A stretch of 64,000 bases of DNA from Chondromyces crocatus (GTDB lineage: Bacteria > Myxococcota_A > Polyangia > Polyangiales > Polyangiaceae). Within the stretch, counting starts at the first letter, position 1; the number at the start of each line of letters is the position of its first letter. The notes below the pieces were generated by a model, which was given only the letters and a program-made list of their open reading frames with translations, did not search any database and was not told the DNA's origin. Shown piece by piece: positions 1-9,970 of this stretch. The position numbers and the translations under genes were made by a program. The stretch lies in contig NZ_CP012159.1 in NCBI RefSeq assembly GCF_001189295.1, positions 1,302,001 to 1,366,000 on the forward strand, in the 5' to 3' direction.

Positions 1-198
1 GATCCAGGCCAGGCCGAGGATCACCGAGCCGATCACGATGGCGAGCGCGGTGTTCTGGTCCTCCTCGATCTCCTTGCGGATGGAGAAGGGGGTGACCTTC
101 ACGATCAGCATGAACGCCACGGCGAAGACCACGATGCCGATGAGCACGAAGAGCAGGGTCGAGATGACGGTCTTGGAGAGGACGGCCAGATCCAACAT
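1..198 (-). CDS. DUF350 membrane protein, cut by window edge
   Basis: Reading leftward from the ATG at 196-198, 66 codons are open to the window edge, so the C-terminus is missing. The visible protein has a hydrophobic helix at residues 12-33, a short charged loop (IRKEIEEDQNTA), then a second hydrophobic stretch starting AIVIGSVILG. This loop followed by a Gly-rich helix is typical of DUF350 (UPF0719) inner-membrane proteins. The biochemical role of that family is not established. A GGAG sequence lies about 8 nt upstream of the ATG. The gene downstream on this strand is outside the window, so operon context cannot be judged. Confidence 0.75.
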   Translation of the reverse strand, partial: MLDLAVLSKTVISTLLFVLIGIVVFAVAFMLIVKVTPFSIRKEIEEDQNTALAIVIGSVILGLAWI

Positions 199-291
199 GG
201 GAAGAGCGCTCCAGAGAGACAGAGAGGAAGAAGGGCCGGGGCGAGCCTACGCGACTTGGACAGGCGCTCCAACCAAGTGTCTCCCTTCGCT

Positions 292-1569
<1,278 letters not shown>

Positions 1570-1739
1570 GCTCGCCTGCCTTTCCGGGGCTCTTCTCCGC
1601 GTTGTCCGGCTGCGCCCCCGCTACCTGGAGAACCATGTCGACAGGTCGGCGAGTGTGCAACCTGGCGGCACATCGACGCCTCGATGGACGTGGCCGAACT
1701 GCCAGGATCTGGGCGAGCGCTCCACTCAGGGTGTCATTC

Positions 1740-1807
1740 TCGACCGTGACCGCTCGACCGAGCCCCTGATCCCTCGACCGTGACCACTCGACCGAGCCGC
1801 TGATCCC
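1740..1807. repeat. Two tandem copies of a 34-bp unit in the 1570-1918 gap
   Basis: Positions 1740-1773 and 1774-1807 are two direct copies of a 34-bp unit beginning TCGACCGTGACC, with two mismatches. They sit between the divergently transcribed P450 gene and the lipoprotein gene, in a 349-base stretch with no convincing gene. The promoters of both genes should lie here, but no clear -35/-10 pair was recognised. Confidence 0.75.
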
Positions 1808-1918
1808 ATCGAGCAGGCCTCGGCCTCTCGGGCGACTGCGAGGCTTGACCCTCCAGGACCACTCCCGCACGCTCACCGTGCACCCACTTGGCTTCATTCA
1901 GCCCATGAGAGGTTCTTC

Positions 1919-3622
1919 ATGGCCAGCTCACATCGGATGACCCTTCTCTTGCTCGCCGCCTGCACGGCGCCGGTGATCGCGGTCGCCGCCTGCGGCAGCG
2001 GCAACTCGTCCAGCTCGGGCGACCCGGGAGGAACAGGCACGAACACCGGAGGCGCAGGCGGCGCCGGCGCAGGCTCGGGCACCGGGACCGGCGGCGATCT
2101 GCTCTCGGGTGTCGGAGGGACGTCGTTCGTCCCCGCCTTCCCGAAGGACCCGGTGGTGGAGGACTCGGCGCCCGCGAACGCGCCGGAGCTGTTCGCCGAC
2201 CCGGGAGAAAACGCGGGCGGCCCGTGCCTGTTCGAGCCCGAGGTCGGCTCGCTCTTCCCGCGCAACTGGCTGCGACCGCGCTTCCGCTACAACCCCGCGG
2301 AGTCGGAGCAGAACCTCTTCGAGATCCGCCTCCACACGGCGGGCGAGGAACACGACCTGCTCGTGTACACGGGCGACCCCTCCTGGACGATGCCCAAGCC
2401 GATGTGGGAGGCGCTGGCTGCCCGCGCATCGGGCGCGCCCATCTCGGTCACGATGACCGTCCGCGCCGCGGTCTTCGACGGCAACGGCCTCTCCAGCCCA
2501 CCGAAGACGGGCACCACGGGTGAGTTCCACGTCGCGCCCACCCAGGCCGAGGGCGCCGTCGTCTACTGGACGACGACCGGCGGCTCGGCCCTCAAAGGCT
2601 TCCAGGTCGGCGACGAGTCGGTGGCCGTCACGCTGACCCCTCCCCAGGTGCAGATGACCACCGTGAACGGCGCGCAGGTGACGTGCATCGGCTGCCACAC
2701 CTCGACGCCGGACGGGAAGTTCGTCGGCTTCACGGCGCAGGCGCCCTGGAGCAACGTGCTCGCCTCCATCGAGGGCATGACGGCCGGCGCCCAGCCCCCC
2801 TTCATGGGCCCCGGGGGCGTCGCCGCGCTCACCGGCTTCTCCGAGATCGGCATCCACTCGTACTCCAAGGCGCACTGGCAGAACGGCGACCGGATCATGG
2901 TGGCGCCCCTCGGCGTCGGCGCGAACTCCAACCTGATCTGGGTCGACCTGGAGGCGCAGGCGAGCGGCGAAGGCGTCGCGCACGGCTTCATCGCCCGCGA
3001 AGGAGACCCGCGCGGCGTGGGCTCACCGACCTGGAGCCACGACGGGCAGACGGTGGTCTACGTGTCCAACACCTCGCAGACCACGGGAAGGCTCGACGCT
3101 GGCCCGGCCGATCTCTACGCCGTGCCCTACAACGGCCGGCAAGGAGGCGCTGCGACCCCGATCCCTGGCGCCTCGTCCAGCGACTTCGCCGAGTACTACC
3201 CGGCGTTCTCGTCGGACGATGCCTTGCTCGCCTTCAACCGCTTCCCCGTCGGTCCGAACATGTACGACCAGCCGCTGGCGGAGCTGTTCGTGATCCCGGC
3301 CCAGGGCGGTGATGCCGTCCGGCTCGCCGCGAACGATCCGGTGGCCTGCACGGGGCGCACCAGCCCGGGCGTCACCAACAGCTGGCCGAAGTGGGCGCCC
3401 GAGGCGACGACCGTGAACGGGCGCACGTACTACTGGCTGGTCTACTCGTCGAAGCGCGGCAACGGCACGACGCCGCAGCTCTACATGACCGGTGTGGTGG
3501 TCGAGGGCAGCAACGTGCAGACCTACACCTCGGTGTACCTGTGGAACCAGCCCGAGAACGAGAGCAACCACACCCCGGCCTGGGACGTGTTCAAGATCCC
3601 GCCGATCCCCCCGCCGCAGTGA
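1919..3622 (+). CDS. Lipoprotein with PD40/TolB-like repeats and one CxxCH motif
   Basis: The 567-residue product starts with a hydrophobic signal and a lipobox-like VAACGS, followed by a Gly/Ser/Thr-rich spacer typical of surface lipoproteins. The C-terminal half has repeats of the TolB/PD40 beta-propeller kind (for example SPTWSHDGQTVVYVSN), which usually scaffold protein-protein contacts in the periplasm. A single haem-type CxxCH (CIGCHTS) occurs near residue 260, just before the first propeller-like repeat. One site without a clear axial ligand could bind one c-type haem or be structural. GAGAGG precedes the ATG by 6 nt, which supports this start. No functional partner is adjacent. Confidence 0.8.
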   Translation: MASSHRMTLLLLAACTAPVIAVAACGSGNSSSSGDPGGTGTNTGGAGGAGAGSGTGTGGDLLSGVGGTSFVPAFPKDPVVEDSAPANAPELFADPGENAGGPCLFEPEVGSLFPRNWLRPRFRYNPAESEQNLFEIRLHTAGEEHDLLVYTGDPSWTMPKPMWEALAARASGAPISVTMTVRAAVFDGNGLSSPPKTGTTGEFHVAPTQAEGAVVYWTTTGGSALKGFQVGDESVAVTLTPPQVQMTTVNGAQVTCIGCHTSTPDGKFVGFTAQAPWSNVLASIEGMTAGAQPPFMGPGGVAALTGFSEIGIHSYSKAHWQNGDRIMVAPLGVGANSNLIWVDLEAQASGEGVAHGFIAREGDPRGVGSPTWSHDGQTVVYVSNTSQTTGRLDAGPADLYAVPYNGRQGGAATPIPGASSSDFAEYYPAFSSDDALLAFNRFPVGPNMYDQPLAELFVIPAQGGDAVRLAANDPVACTGRTSPGVTNSWPKWAPEATTVNGRTYYWLVYSSKRGNGTTPQLYMTGVVVEGSNVQTYTSVYLWNQPENESNHTPAWDVFKIPPIPPPQ

Positions 3623-3969
3623 GCAGCCGCAATGGACGCAGTGGTCGTGATGGTCATCGTGGCCGCAGTGGTCATCTTGGCCCTACTGAGTGAATGAAGG
3701 AGGGCACCGACCGTCCGGTGCCCGACCGCGCGATCTAAATTTGCGGGCACACCTGCGAAGTGCCTCACTGTCGCCCCTCGCCAAAGCGTCGCGCGCACGA
3801 TTCCGCGTGGCGGGGTGAGCGCGAGAGGGGCTGGATGACCGAAGTCCACATTCCGTCTCGTGCAGACGGCGCTGGATCCAGCGGCCTGCACCACGGCGCA
3901 AATTCCGTCCTGAATGGCGCTGAATGGCGTGGAGCAGGTCGTTCGGGGGAGAAATTCCACCAGCAGCGG

Positions 3970-4099
3970 CGTGCACAGGTCCCGTGAGCGGACGACGGGA
4001 CCATGTCTCGCGCGTGCACAGGTCCCGTGAGCGGACGACGGGGCCTTGTTTCGCGAAACCATGGTGTCGTCAGCGGACGACGGGACCATGTTCCGCTCT
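3970..4099. repeat. Degenerate 43-44-bp direct repeats in the 3623-4491 gap
   Basis: The 869-base stretch between the lipoprotein and the CheA-like gene holds no convincing gene. Within it a unit containing GTCCCGTGAGCGGACGACGG starts near 3980 and again about 43 bases later. A third, shorter copy (CAGCGGACGACGGGACCATG) lies near 4070, and a fourth very degenerate one near 4110. Small frames across this area merely translate the repeat. Function unknown; such repeats are common in myxobacterial intergenic DNA. Confidence 0.65.
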
Positions 4100-4364
4100 C
4101 ATGGATGCCGTCAGCGGTCGACGCCACCTAGGGTAAGGTCGATCCCTGGACACGTCGGCCAGCCTCGCCCTCCTGGATGCGCTCTGATCCACCTCCCTTC
4201 GGTGGGGTTCCTGGCCCCGTCCCGGGGTGACCCTGGCCTGCGCGCTGGCATCCGTTGGCCTTTTCGCGAGACGAGGTCGCGGTGACGCTGTCCGTCGACA
4301 GGTCCGGGAGTGAACCTTCCCCCGTCGTTCGTCGCTTGCTCCCGGTCACGAGGCGGACTCGCCG

Positions 4365-4404
4365 AAAAAAAAAGCGCTGAGACCAGGTCCACCTCGGCGA
4401 GGTG
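4365..4404 (-). terminator. Possible terminator after the CheA-like gene
   Basis: On the minus strand, about 90 nt past the stop at 4492, a perfect palindrome (CACCTCG-n-CGAGGTG, 4390-4404) is followed after 16 nt by nine consecutive T (4365-4373). A nine-base T run is rare in DNA this GC-rich. The wide spacing between hairpin and T run makes this only a moderate intrinsic-terminator candidate. Confidence 0.35.
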
Positions 4405-4491
4405 ATGGCTTTCAGCAAGGGCGGAATAGGGCCTGCGGGATGCGCCATCGCCCAGGTCCGCATCGGGACCAGGGGACATCCTGCTGTGGGA

Positions 4492-6015
4492 TCAGGCGCG
4501 CTTGGCCGCGGCGAGCAGCGCTTCGGGGCGGAGGAGGATCGCCTCGTCATCTCCGAGGAGCACCACCTCGACCGGGTGGTGGTCCGGTGTCGGACAGAGC
4601 CGCTCGGCGGTGCGACGGAAGGGCAGGCCGCCCACGCGCAGGCGGACGAGGAACTGATCCCGCTGGATTTCGAGGGCGAGGCGGCAGCCGCGGCGGCTCC
4701 CCGGATCGATCTCGAGCAGGGCCAAGGGGTCGAGGGCCGAGGGGGTGTCCTCGTCGAGGGGGGTGACGTCGAAGGTCGCGGGGACGGCGAAGGTGAGGTC
4801 CGTGCCGCACGCGGGGAAGCAGATCACGCGGAGGCGGCGGCTGGCCTGGGGCACACGCGCGGTCACCGTGGTGCCATGGCCGGGGTGCGTGGAGAGGAGG
4901 AGCCGACCGCCGACGCGGGCGAGGGCGCTGCGCACGGCGTCGAGGCCGACGCCGCGCCCCGAGATGTCGCTGACCCGCGTGCGGGTGCTGAAGCCCGGCT
5001 GGAGCACGAGGTCGGTCAGCTCGCGCTCCGTGGCGCTCTCGGCGGCTTCGCGTGTGAGGAAGCCGCGCTCCACGGCCTGCGCGCGCACGGCGTCGAGATC
5101 GACCCCGCGCCCGTCGTCGTCGACCTCGACCTCACCCCCTCCGTCGATCATCCGGACCTGGACGCGGATGCGCCCCACGGGCGGCTTGTCGAGGCGGATG
5201 CGCTCGGAGGGGGCCTCGATGCCGTGATCGATGGCGTTGTTCAGCAGGTGGAGGAGCGCGGTCTCCAGCGCGTCGGCGGCGTCGGCGCGCACCCGGACGT
5301 CGCCGGCGATGACCTCCACGGCCGTCTCCTTGCCGAGGTCGCGCGCGAGCTTCAGCGTGGCGTGCTGGTGCCGCGCGACGCGGGGCGCAATGGGGGCCGC
5401 GTAGAGGTCGGAGATCTGCCGGCTGAGCGCGCGCCACGACGAGAGCAGCCGCGCCCTCGCGGCGCCCGAGGCGCGCAGGTGCTCCAGGTACACGTCGGTC
5501 GCGGCAGCCGCGAGGCCCTGCTGGGTCGCAGGTGCGACGCGATCGAGCGGCTCGATGGTGAGCGGGGCGCGCCGCGAGACGGGCGGCTGATCGGTGCTCT
5601 CGACGGAGCGGACCTGGCTGTCGGCGACCAGCTCGTCGATCTGCTGTACGAACCCATCGACGTCGATGCCGCCGAGCGAGACGCCATCCCGGGTGCGGAG
5701 CAGCATGACCATGAGCCGGATCGCCATGGTCATCACCAGGTCGAACTCTTCCGGCATCCGGAACTGGCGGTGCTCGGCCGCGACGAGCAGCTCTTCGAGT
5801 TTGTGCGCGAGGAGGTGGATGTCGCTGAAGCCGACGACGCGCGCGTCGCCCTTGAGCGTGTGCAGGTCGTTGTGAACCTCGGCGGCGCGCTCGTGGTCCC
5901 CCGCGAGCACGGCCGTCCACTCCGCTTCGATGCGCTCCAGTCGTTCGAGCGACAGGCTGCGGAACCGAGCCACGATCGCAGGCGGGAGGGTCACCGATCT
6001 CACGAGCGCATCCAT
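4492..6015 (-). CDS. CheA-like histidine kinase (HPt, HATPase, CheW-like)
   Basis: The 507-residue protein has the CheA layout in compact form. An N-terminal HPt domain carries the phospho-accepting His in LHTLKGDAR (near residue 52). A helical stretch follows, then a GHKL ATPase with an N-box (LNNAIDHGIE), a G1 box (DDGRGVD) and a G2 box (GRGVGLDAV). The C-terminal 110 residues are CheW-like. It is shorter than chemotaxis CheA (about 650 residues), and no P2 response-regulator docking domain is evident. No receptor, CheW, CheY, CheB or CheR gene lies in the window, so it is an orphan; its partner may be encoded elsewhere. It is soluble by sequence. Confidence 0.85.
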   Translation of the reverse strand: MDALVRSVTLPPAIVARFRSLSLERLERIEAEWTAVLAGDHERAAEVHNDLHTLKGDARVVGFSDIHLLAHKLEELLVAAEHRQFRMPEEFDLVMTMAIRLMVMLLRTRDGVSLGGIDVDGFVQQIDELVADSQVRSVESTDQPPVSRRAPLTIEPLDRVAPATQQGLAAAATDVYLEHLRASGAARARLLSSWRALSRQISDLYAAPIAPRVARHQHATLKLARDLGKETAVEVIAGDVRVRADAADALETALLHLLNNAIDHGIEAPSERIRLDKPPVGRIRVQVRMIDGGGEVEVDDDGRGVDLDAVRAQAVERGFLTREAAESATERELTDLVLQPGFSTRTRVSDISGRGVGLDAVRSALARVGGRLLLSTHPGHGTTVTARVPQASRRLRVICFPACGTDLTFAVPATFDVTPLDEDTPSALDPLALLEIDPGSRRGCRLALEIQRDQFLVRLRVGGLPFRRTAERLCPTPDHHPVEVVLLGDDEAILLRPEALLAAAKRA

Positions 6016-6140
6016 TGTGGTGCATGCAAGGCACCGCGTCTGCTGGAAACCACCCGCTGCTCGTGAAGACGTCGCGTTGCCGTCGCGACGTCATGTGCGC
6101 GCGACGCGGGCCGTCAAGGCCACGAGGTGGTGTGCAAGAC

Positions 6141-6231
6141 AGGTGCGACGGACATTCGCGCCAGGTGCGACGGACATTCGCGCCAGGTGCGACGGACATT
6201 CGCGCCAGGTGCGACGGACACGGAACGCGCC
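6141..6231. repeat. Three exact 22-bp tandem repeats plus a decayed fourth
   Basis: AGGTGCGACGGACATTCGCG plus CC is repeated exactly at 6141-6162, 6163-6184 and 6185-6206; an imperfect copy runs to 6231. The array lies in the 450-base region between the divergent CheA-like gene and the peroxidase operon, where regulatory DNA for both should be. The unit length is close to two helical turns (21 bp), so the copies face the same side of the helix. Confidence 0.85.
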
Positions 6232-6333
6232 AGGTCCGTGTGCGGTGGAGGGCGCAGGAGCCGGTGTGCGTCCGATGTCGTGTCCGGGGGGTCGTGACGA
6301 GCGAGCCGGTCTTTGGGCAACGTCCGATCCGCA

Positions 6334-6365
6334 AATTGACATCCAGGCCGGGTTTCGTCCGTCAA
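6334..6365 (+). promoter_or_regulatory. Candidate -35 element upstream of the peroxidase operon
   Basis: A perfect TTGACA (6334-6339) stands in a relatively AT-rich patch about 130 nt before the peroxidase start. The expected -10 position holds only a weak match (around GTCAAACAT), so this is a tentative sigma70-type promoter. Confidence 0.3.
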
Positions 6366-6465
6366 ACATCTCGTGACAGGAAACGCAGGTAGCCCTGTTC
6401 CGGAAAAACCCTCTTTCGCCGGCGCACCAACTGAGATGCAATCAGGGGGTCGGATTCGGGGTCTT

Positions 6466-7779
6466 ATGCGGCTGGCCAGTTGGAGTTTCGCGCTTCTCGC
6501 GTTCGGGGCTTCCGGTTGCAGCGTTGACGAGACGCTGGTCGACGAGTTCTTCACGCCCGTCGAGTGGGAGAAGGTACAGACCCTCTCTCCCTTGCCGGAT
6601 GTGCCGGAGGACACGACGAACCGCTACGCCGACGATCCGAGGGCGGCGGCGCTGGGGCAGCGGCTCTTCTTCGAGAAGGGCTACTCGGGTCCGCTCAAGC
6701 TGGGCGCTCCAGAGACGAAGGGCGGGCTCGGGACGAAAGGGCAGTCGGGGCGCGTGGCCTGCGCGAGCTGCCATCACGGCACCTGGCTCATCGATCACCG
6801 CTCGCACCCGAACAACGCCTCGCTCGGGACAGACTGGATCCCGCGCAACGCCAACACGGTGATCAACGCCGCGTTCTACGATCCATGGATCGAGAACGAC
6901 GGCGTGAGCGACTCGCTCTGGGCCGACGCGCTGGTGGATCCGGAGCTCGACATCGCGATGAACGGCACCCGCCTCCAGGTGGCGCACGTGCTCTGGGACA
7001 AGTACCGCGACGAGTACGACGCGATCTTCGATACTGCCCTCGACCCGTCGCTCGATGCGAAGGACGAGAACCACTACCGCTTCCCGGCGAAGGGCAAGCC
7101 CGGCGAGGACGCCTGGAAGGAGATGACCGAGCCGGACCGGCAGATCGTGAACGTGATCTACGCGAACTTCGGCAAGGCGCTGGGAGCTTACCTGCGGCTG
7201 CTCGTGAGCCGGGACGCGCCGTTCGATCGCTACGTCGAAGGCGACCATGACGCCATCGGCGAGAGCGCGCGGCGTGGGCTGCGGTTGTTCGTGGGCAAGG
7301 CGGGGTGCGTGGCGTGCCACGCGGGGCCCCACTTCAGCGACGACGCGTTCCACGTCAACGGGCTCGCCCCCGTGGGGCCGAACATCAATCCCAAGGAGAC
7401 GGGGCGCGAGGCCGCGGTGCGCGCGCTCCTGGAGAACCCGTTCAATTCGAGTGGGCCGTACAGTGACGATCGAAGCACGGGGCGGCTCGATGATCTCTCG
7501 GTCAGCCCCGAGCTGCGTGGCGCCTGGAGGACGAAGGGGCTCAGAAGCGTCGCCGAGACGGGGCCGTACATGCACACGGGGCAGCTCCAGACCTTGCGCG
7601 ACGTGGTCGCGTTCTACAACGAGGGCGGGCACGAAGCGGGCTTCGTGGGCGCGAAGAGCGACAAGGTGAAGCCGCTCAACCTCACCGAGCAGGAGATCGA
7701 CGACATCGTGGCGTTCCTCGAGACGCTCACCGGAGCGCCGGTCCCCGTGGCGCTTCGCGAGGACACCTCGGCGAAGTGA
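6466..7779 (+). CDS. Di-haem cytochrome c peroxidase / MauG family lipoprotein
   Basis: The mature protein belongs to the bacterial di-haem peroxidase (CcpA/MauG) family, which reduces H2O2 or carries out oxidations in the periplasm. The two haem c sites are CASCH (first Cys near residue 99) and CVACH (near residue 281). The later GPYMHTG segment fits the conserved region that supplies a distal Met ligand. I chose the ATG at 6466 because it has a GGGG ribosome site 5 nt upstream and opens a signal sequence ending in GASGC, a probable lipid-anchored Cys. An in-frame GTG at 6373 and ATG at 6436 would only add a hydrophilic leader. It is the first gene of a closely spaced run: the porin-like gene begins 18 nt after its stop. 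Together with the cupredoxin and penta-haem cytochrome it suggests an extracytoplasmic electron chain. Confidence 0.9.
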   Translation: MRLASWSFALLAFGASGCSVDETLVDEFFTPVEWEKVQTLSPLPDVPEDTTNRYADDPRAAALGQRLFFEKGYSGPLKLGAPETKGGLGTKGQSGRVACASCHHGTWLIDHRSHPNNASLGTDWIPRNANTVINAAFYDPWIENDGVSDSLWADALVDPELDIAMNGTRLQVAHVLWDKYRDEYDAIFDTALDPSLDAKDENHYRFPAKGKPGEDAWKEMTEPDRQIVNVIYANFGKALGAYLRLLVSRDAPFDRYVEGDHDAIGESARRGLRLFVGKAGCVACHAGPHFSDDAFHVNGLAPVGPNINPKETGREAAVRALLENPFNSSGPYSDDRSTGRLDDLSVSPELRGAWRTKGLRSVAETGPYMHTGQLQTLRDVVAFYNEGGHEAGFVGAKSDKVKPLNLTEQEIDDIVAFLETLTGAPVPVALREDTSAK

Positions 7780-7797
7780 CGTAACGCTGCGCGCTCG

Positions 7798-9261
7798 ATG
7801 GTCCACTGCCGCGTCGTCTCCATCGCTTGCCTCGCGTCCACCTTCGTCTCGGGCGTGTCCGCCTCGGGCGTGTCCTGGGCGCAGACGACCGACGACGTCG
7901 AGCCGCGGCTGCGTGCGCTGGAGCGCGACAGCGAGCGGCTGCGCGAGGCGCAAGCGCGGAACGACGAGAATGAACAGCGGCTGCGCGCGCTGGAGCGCGA
8001 CAACGCGCAGCTGCGCAAGAAGCTCGCGCAGCTCGAGGACGAGCAAGGCTTCCTCGACCAGGTGGTGACGCGCCTCCTGCCGCTGGCGGGGCGGCTGAAC
8101 GGCTACCTCGACACGGGCTTCTTCTACGTGCAAGGCAACGGCTCGGGCATCCGCGCCGATCTCGGGCACCGCTACTTCCCGAGCTACACGGGCCGGGTGC
8201 CGGACTCGTGGGTGTTCTACGGCGATCCGCTGTCGACCGCGATCAACGCCCGCGGCGAGCCGGCCGACACCGGCGACTCGCGCGCGGTGGTGTTCGATCC
8301 GGTGAACAGCGGCGGCAAGCCGTCGTTCCTGGTGAACGCGCTGAACCTCGGGCTGTTCGCCGGATTCGGGGAGCACCTCTCGCTCACGGGGTCGGTGGAC
8401 CTCGTGCCCAGGGGGCGCAACGTGTCGGTCTCGGGTGGCACGGCGCTCGGGGACTTCATCGACGTGAAGCTCGCGTTTGCGGAGTTCATCGTGCCGGTGG
8501 AGCGCTTCTCGCTGAGCCTGTACGCGGGGAAGTTCGACTCGGTGCTGGGGTACGAGTACCGGATGCGGGAGGCGCCGGACCGGCTGAACGTGACCCCTTC
8601 GCTCGTGTGCCGCTACACCTGTGGCGCGCCGGTGGGGCTCAAGGCGCGGGGGACGTTCCTGGACGACGTGCTGACGGTGAACGTCGCCGTGACGAACGGG
8701 AGCCATGGCGTCGAGATGTTCCCGTTCCATGACGAGGTGGACTCGAACGTGTTCAAGACGCTGGCCGGGAGGATCTCGTCGAAGGCGCCCCTGGGCGCCG
8801 GGCTGGAGGTCGGGGTGAGCGGCGCGTTCGGCGCGGCGGATCAGCAGCCCGACGACGCGGTACACCAGTTCCACTACGGGGTGGACCTGCACCTCGACTG
8901 GCACGACGTGGACTTCACGGCGGAGTTCGTGATGGGCGAGGTGCAAGGGCGCTCGGAGGCGGGGGCTGCCGCGTGCGGGCTCAGCCCGTGCCTGAAATAC
9001 AAGGGCGCGTACGGGCTGCTCGGGTACCGCCTGTTCAACTGGATGACGCCGTACGCGCGTGTCGACTGGCGCGACGCGCTGCACCGGAGCGGAGAGAGCT
9101 TCGTCTATCTCTCGCAGGTGATGCGGGCGACCGGCGGGGCGCGGTTCGAGATCGGCGAGCGGGTGATCGTCAAGGCGGAGTACACCTTCAACCTGGAGCT
9201 GGGCCCCGCGCCCCAGTTTCCGAATGATGTGCTCACGAGCTCGCTGCTCGTGAAATACTGA
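7798..9261 (+). CDS. Outer-membrane porin-like beta-barrel with coiled-coil N-terminus
   Basis: The 487-residue product has a signal peptide (cleavage probably after SWAQ). A heptad-like coiled coil follows at about residues 38-85 (repeated RLRALERD and QLRKKLAQLED). The remaining 380 residues alternate short amphipathic strands with turns, for example GYLDTGFFYVQG and FSLSLYAGKFDSVLG, ending in the aromatic-containing LLVKY. An oligomerising coiled coil before a barrel is known from porins such as OprB/OprO and Omp-alpha types. The exact family is not recognised. In this operon it could pass substrates to, or anchor, the cytochrome c peroxidase and cupredoxin. The cupredoxin gene starts 11 nt downstream. 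Confidence 0.75.
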   Translation: MVHCRVVSIACLASTFVSGVSASGVSWAQTTDDVEPRLRALERDSERLREAQARNDENEQRLRALERDNAQLRKKLAQLEDEQGFLDQVVTRLLPLAGRLNGYLDTGFFYVQGNGSGIRADLGHRYFPSYTGRVPDSWVFYGDPLSTAINARGEPADTGDSRAVVFDPVNSGGKPSFLVNALNLGLFAGFGEHLSLTGSVDLVPRGRNVSVSGGTALGDFIDVKLAFAEFIVPVERFSLSLYAGKFDSVLGYEYRMREAPDRLNVTPSLVCRYTCGAPVGLKARGTFLDDVLTVNVAVTNGSHGVEMFPFHDEVDSNVFKTLAGRISSKAPLGAGLEVGVSGAFGAADQQPDDAVHQFHYGVDLHLDWHDVDFTAEFVMGEVQGRSEAGAAACGLSPCLKYKGAYGLLGYRLFNWMTPYARVDWRDALHRSGESFVYLSQVMRATGGARFEIGERVIVKAEYTFNLELGPAPQFPNDVLTSSLLVKY

Positions 9262-9272
9262 GCGGAGGAGCG

Positions 9273-9965
9273 ATGCGGGAGAGGCACGTCACGGCGGCAC
9301 TCGTCACGGGGTTGTTCGTCGCGCTGTCGAGCGCGTCCCCGGCCGTGCGGGCCGCCGCCGACGCCGCGAAGCCGACGGGGACCGTCGAGGGGACGGTGTC
9401 GGTGCTGAAGGACGACGCGCCGAAGGCCGATCGCGCAGGGGTGGTGGTCTACCTGGAGGGAGCCCCAGGTCCGCTCCCGGCAGGGCAGAGCCGGGCAATC
9501 CGCCAGAGAGACCTGACGTTCACCCCGGGGGTGATGGTGGTGACGACCGGGACCACGGTGGAGTTCCCCAACGAGGACAAGGTGTTCCACAACGTGTTCT
9601 CGGTGTCGAAGGCGGCGCGGTTCGATCTGGGTCTTTACAAGAGCGGGACGAGCAAGTCGGTGACGCTGAAGAACCCGGGCGTGGTCGACGTGTACTGCAA
9701 CATCCACCCGCAGATGCAGGCGCGGATCAAGGTGCTCGACACGGGATTCTATGCGGTGACGGGCGCCGACGGGTCGTTCCGGATCAAGGACGTGCCGACG
9801 GGGACCTACCCGGTGGTGGCGTGGCACGCGGGCGGCGACGAGCGACGCGGTGAGGTGAAGGTCGACGCCGGGGGCGTGTCGACGCTCTCGCTCTCGGTGG
9901 TCGAGGGCAGGCCGCCTTCGCGGCATCCGAGGAAGGACGGGACGCCATACGGCCGCTACAAGTAG
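9273..9965 (+). CDS. Periplasmic cupredoxin with a complete type 1 copper ligand set
   Basis: The 230-residue exported protein has a signal peptide ending near ADA. A plastocyanin-like domain follows, with visible ligands His106 (in VFHNVFS), Cys142, His145 and Met148 (YCNIHPQM). That is the full set for a blue-copper electron carrier. The last 80 residues form a beta-sandwich resembling a carboxypeptidase-regulatory-like domain (GSFRIKDVPTGTYPVVAWH). This arrangement is familiar from methylamine-utilisation-type proteins. It lies between the porin-like gene (11 nt upstream) and the penta-haem cytochrome gene (5 nt downstream) and probably shuttles electrons between the periplasmic cytochromes. 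Confidence 0.87.
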   Translation: MRERHVTAALVTGLFVALSSASPAVRAAADAAKPTGTVEGTVSVLKDDAPKADRAGVVVYLEGAPGPLPAGQSRAIRQRDLTFTPGVMVVTTGTTVEFPNEDKVFHNVFSVSKAARFDLGLYKSGTSKSVTLKNPGVVDVYCNIHPQMQARIKVLDTGFYAVTGADGSFRIKDVPTGTYPVVAWHAGGDERRGEVKVDAGGVSTLSLSVVEGRPPSRHPRKDGTPYGRYK

Positions 9966-9970
9966 CGGGT

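Noticed and set aside
3523-4127. Small overlapping frames in the 3623-4491 gap
   Set aside because: They translate the local repeats and lack ribosome sites or recognisable domains.
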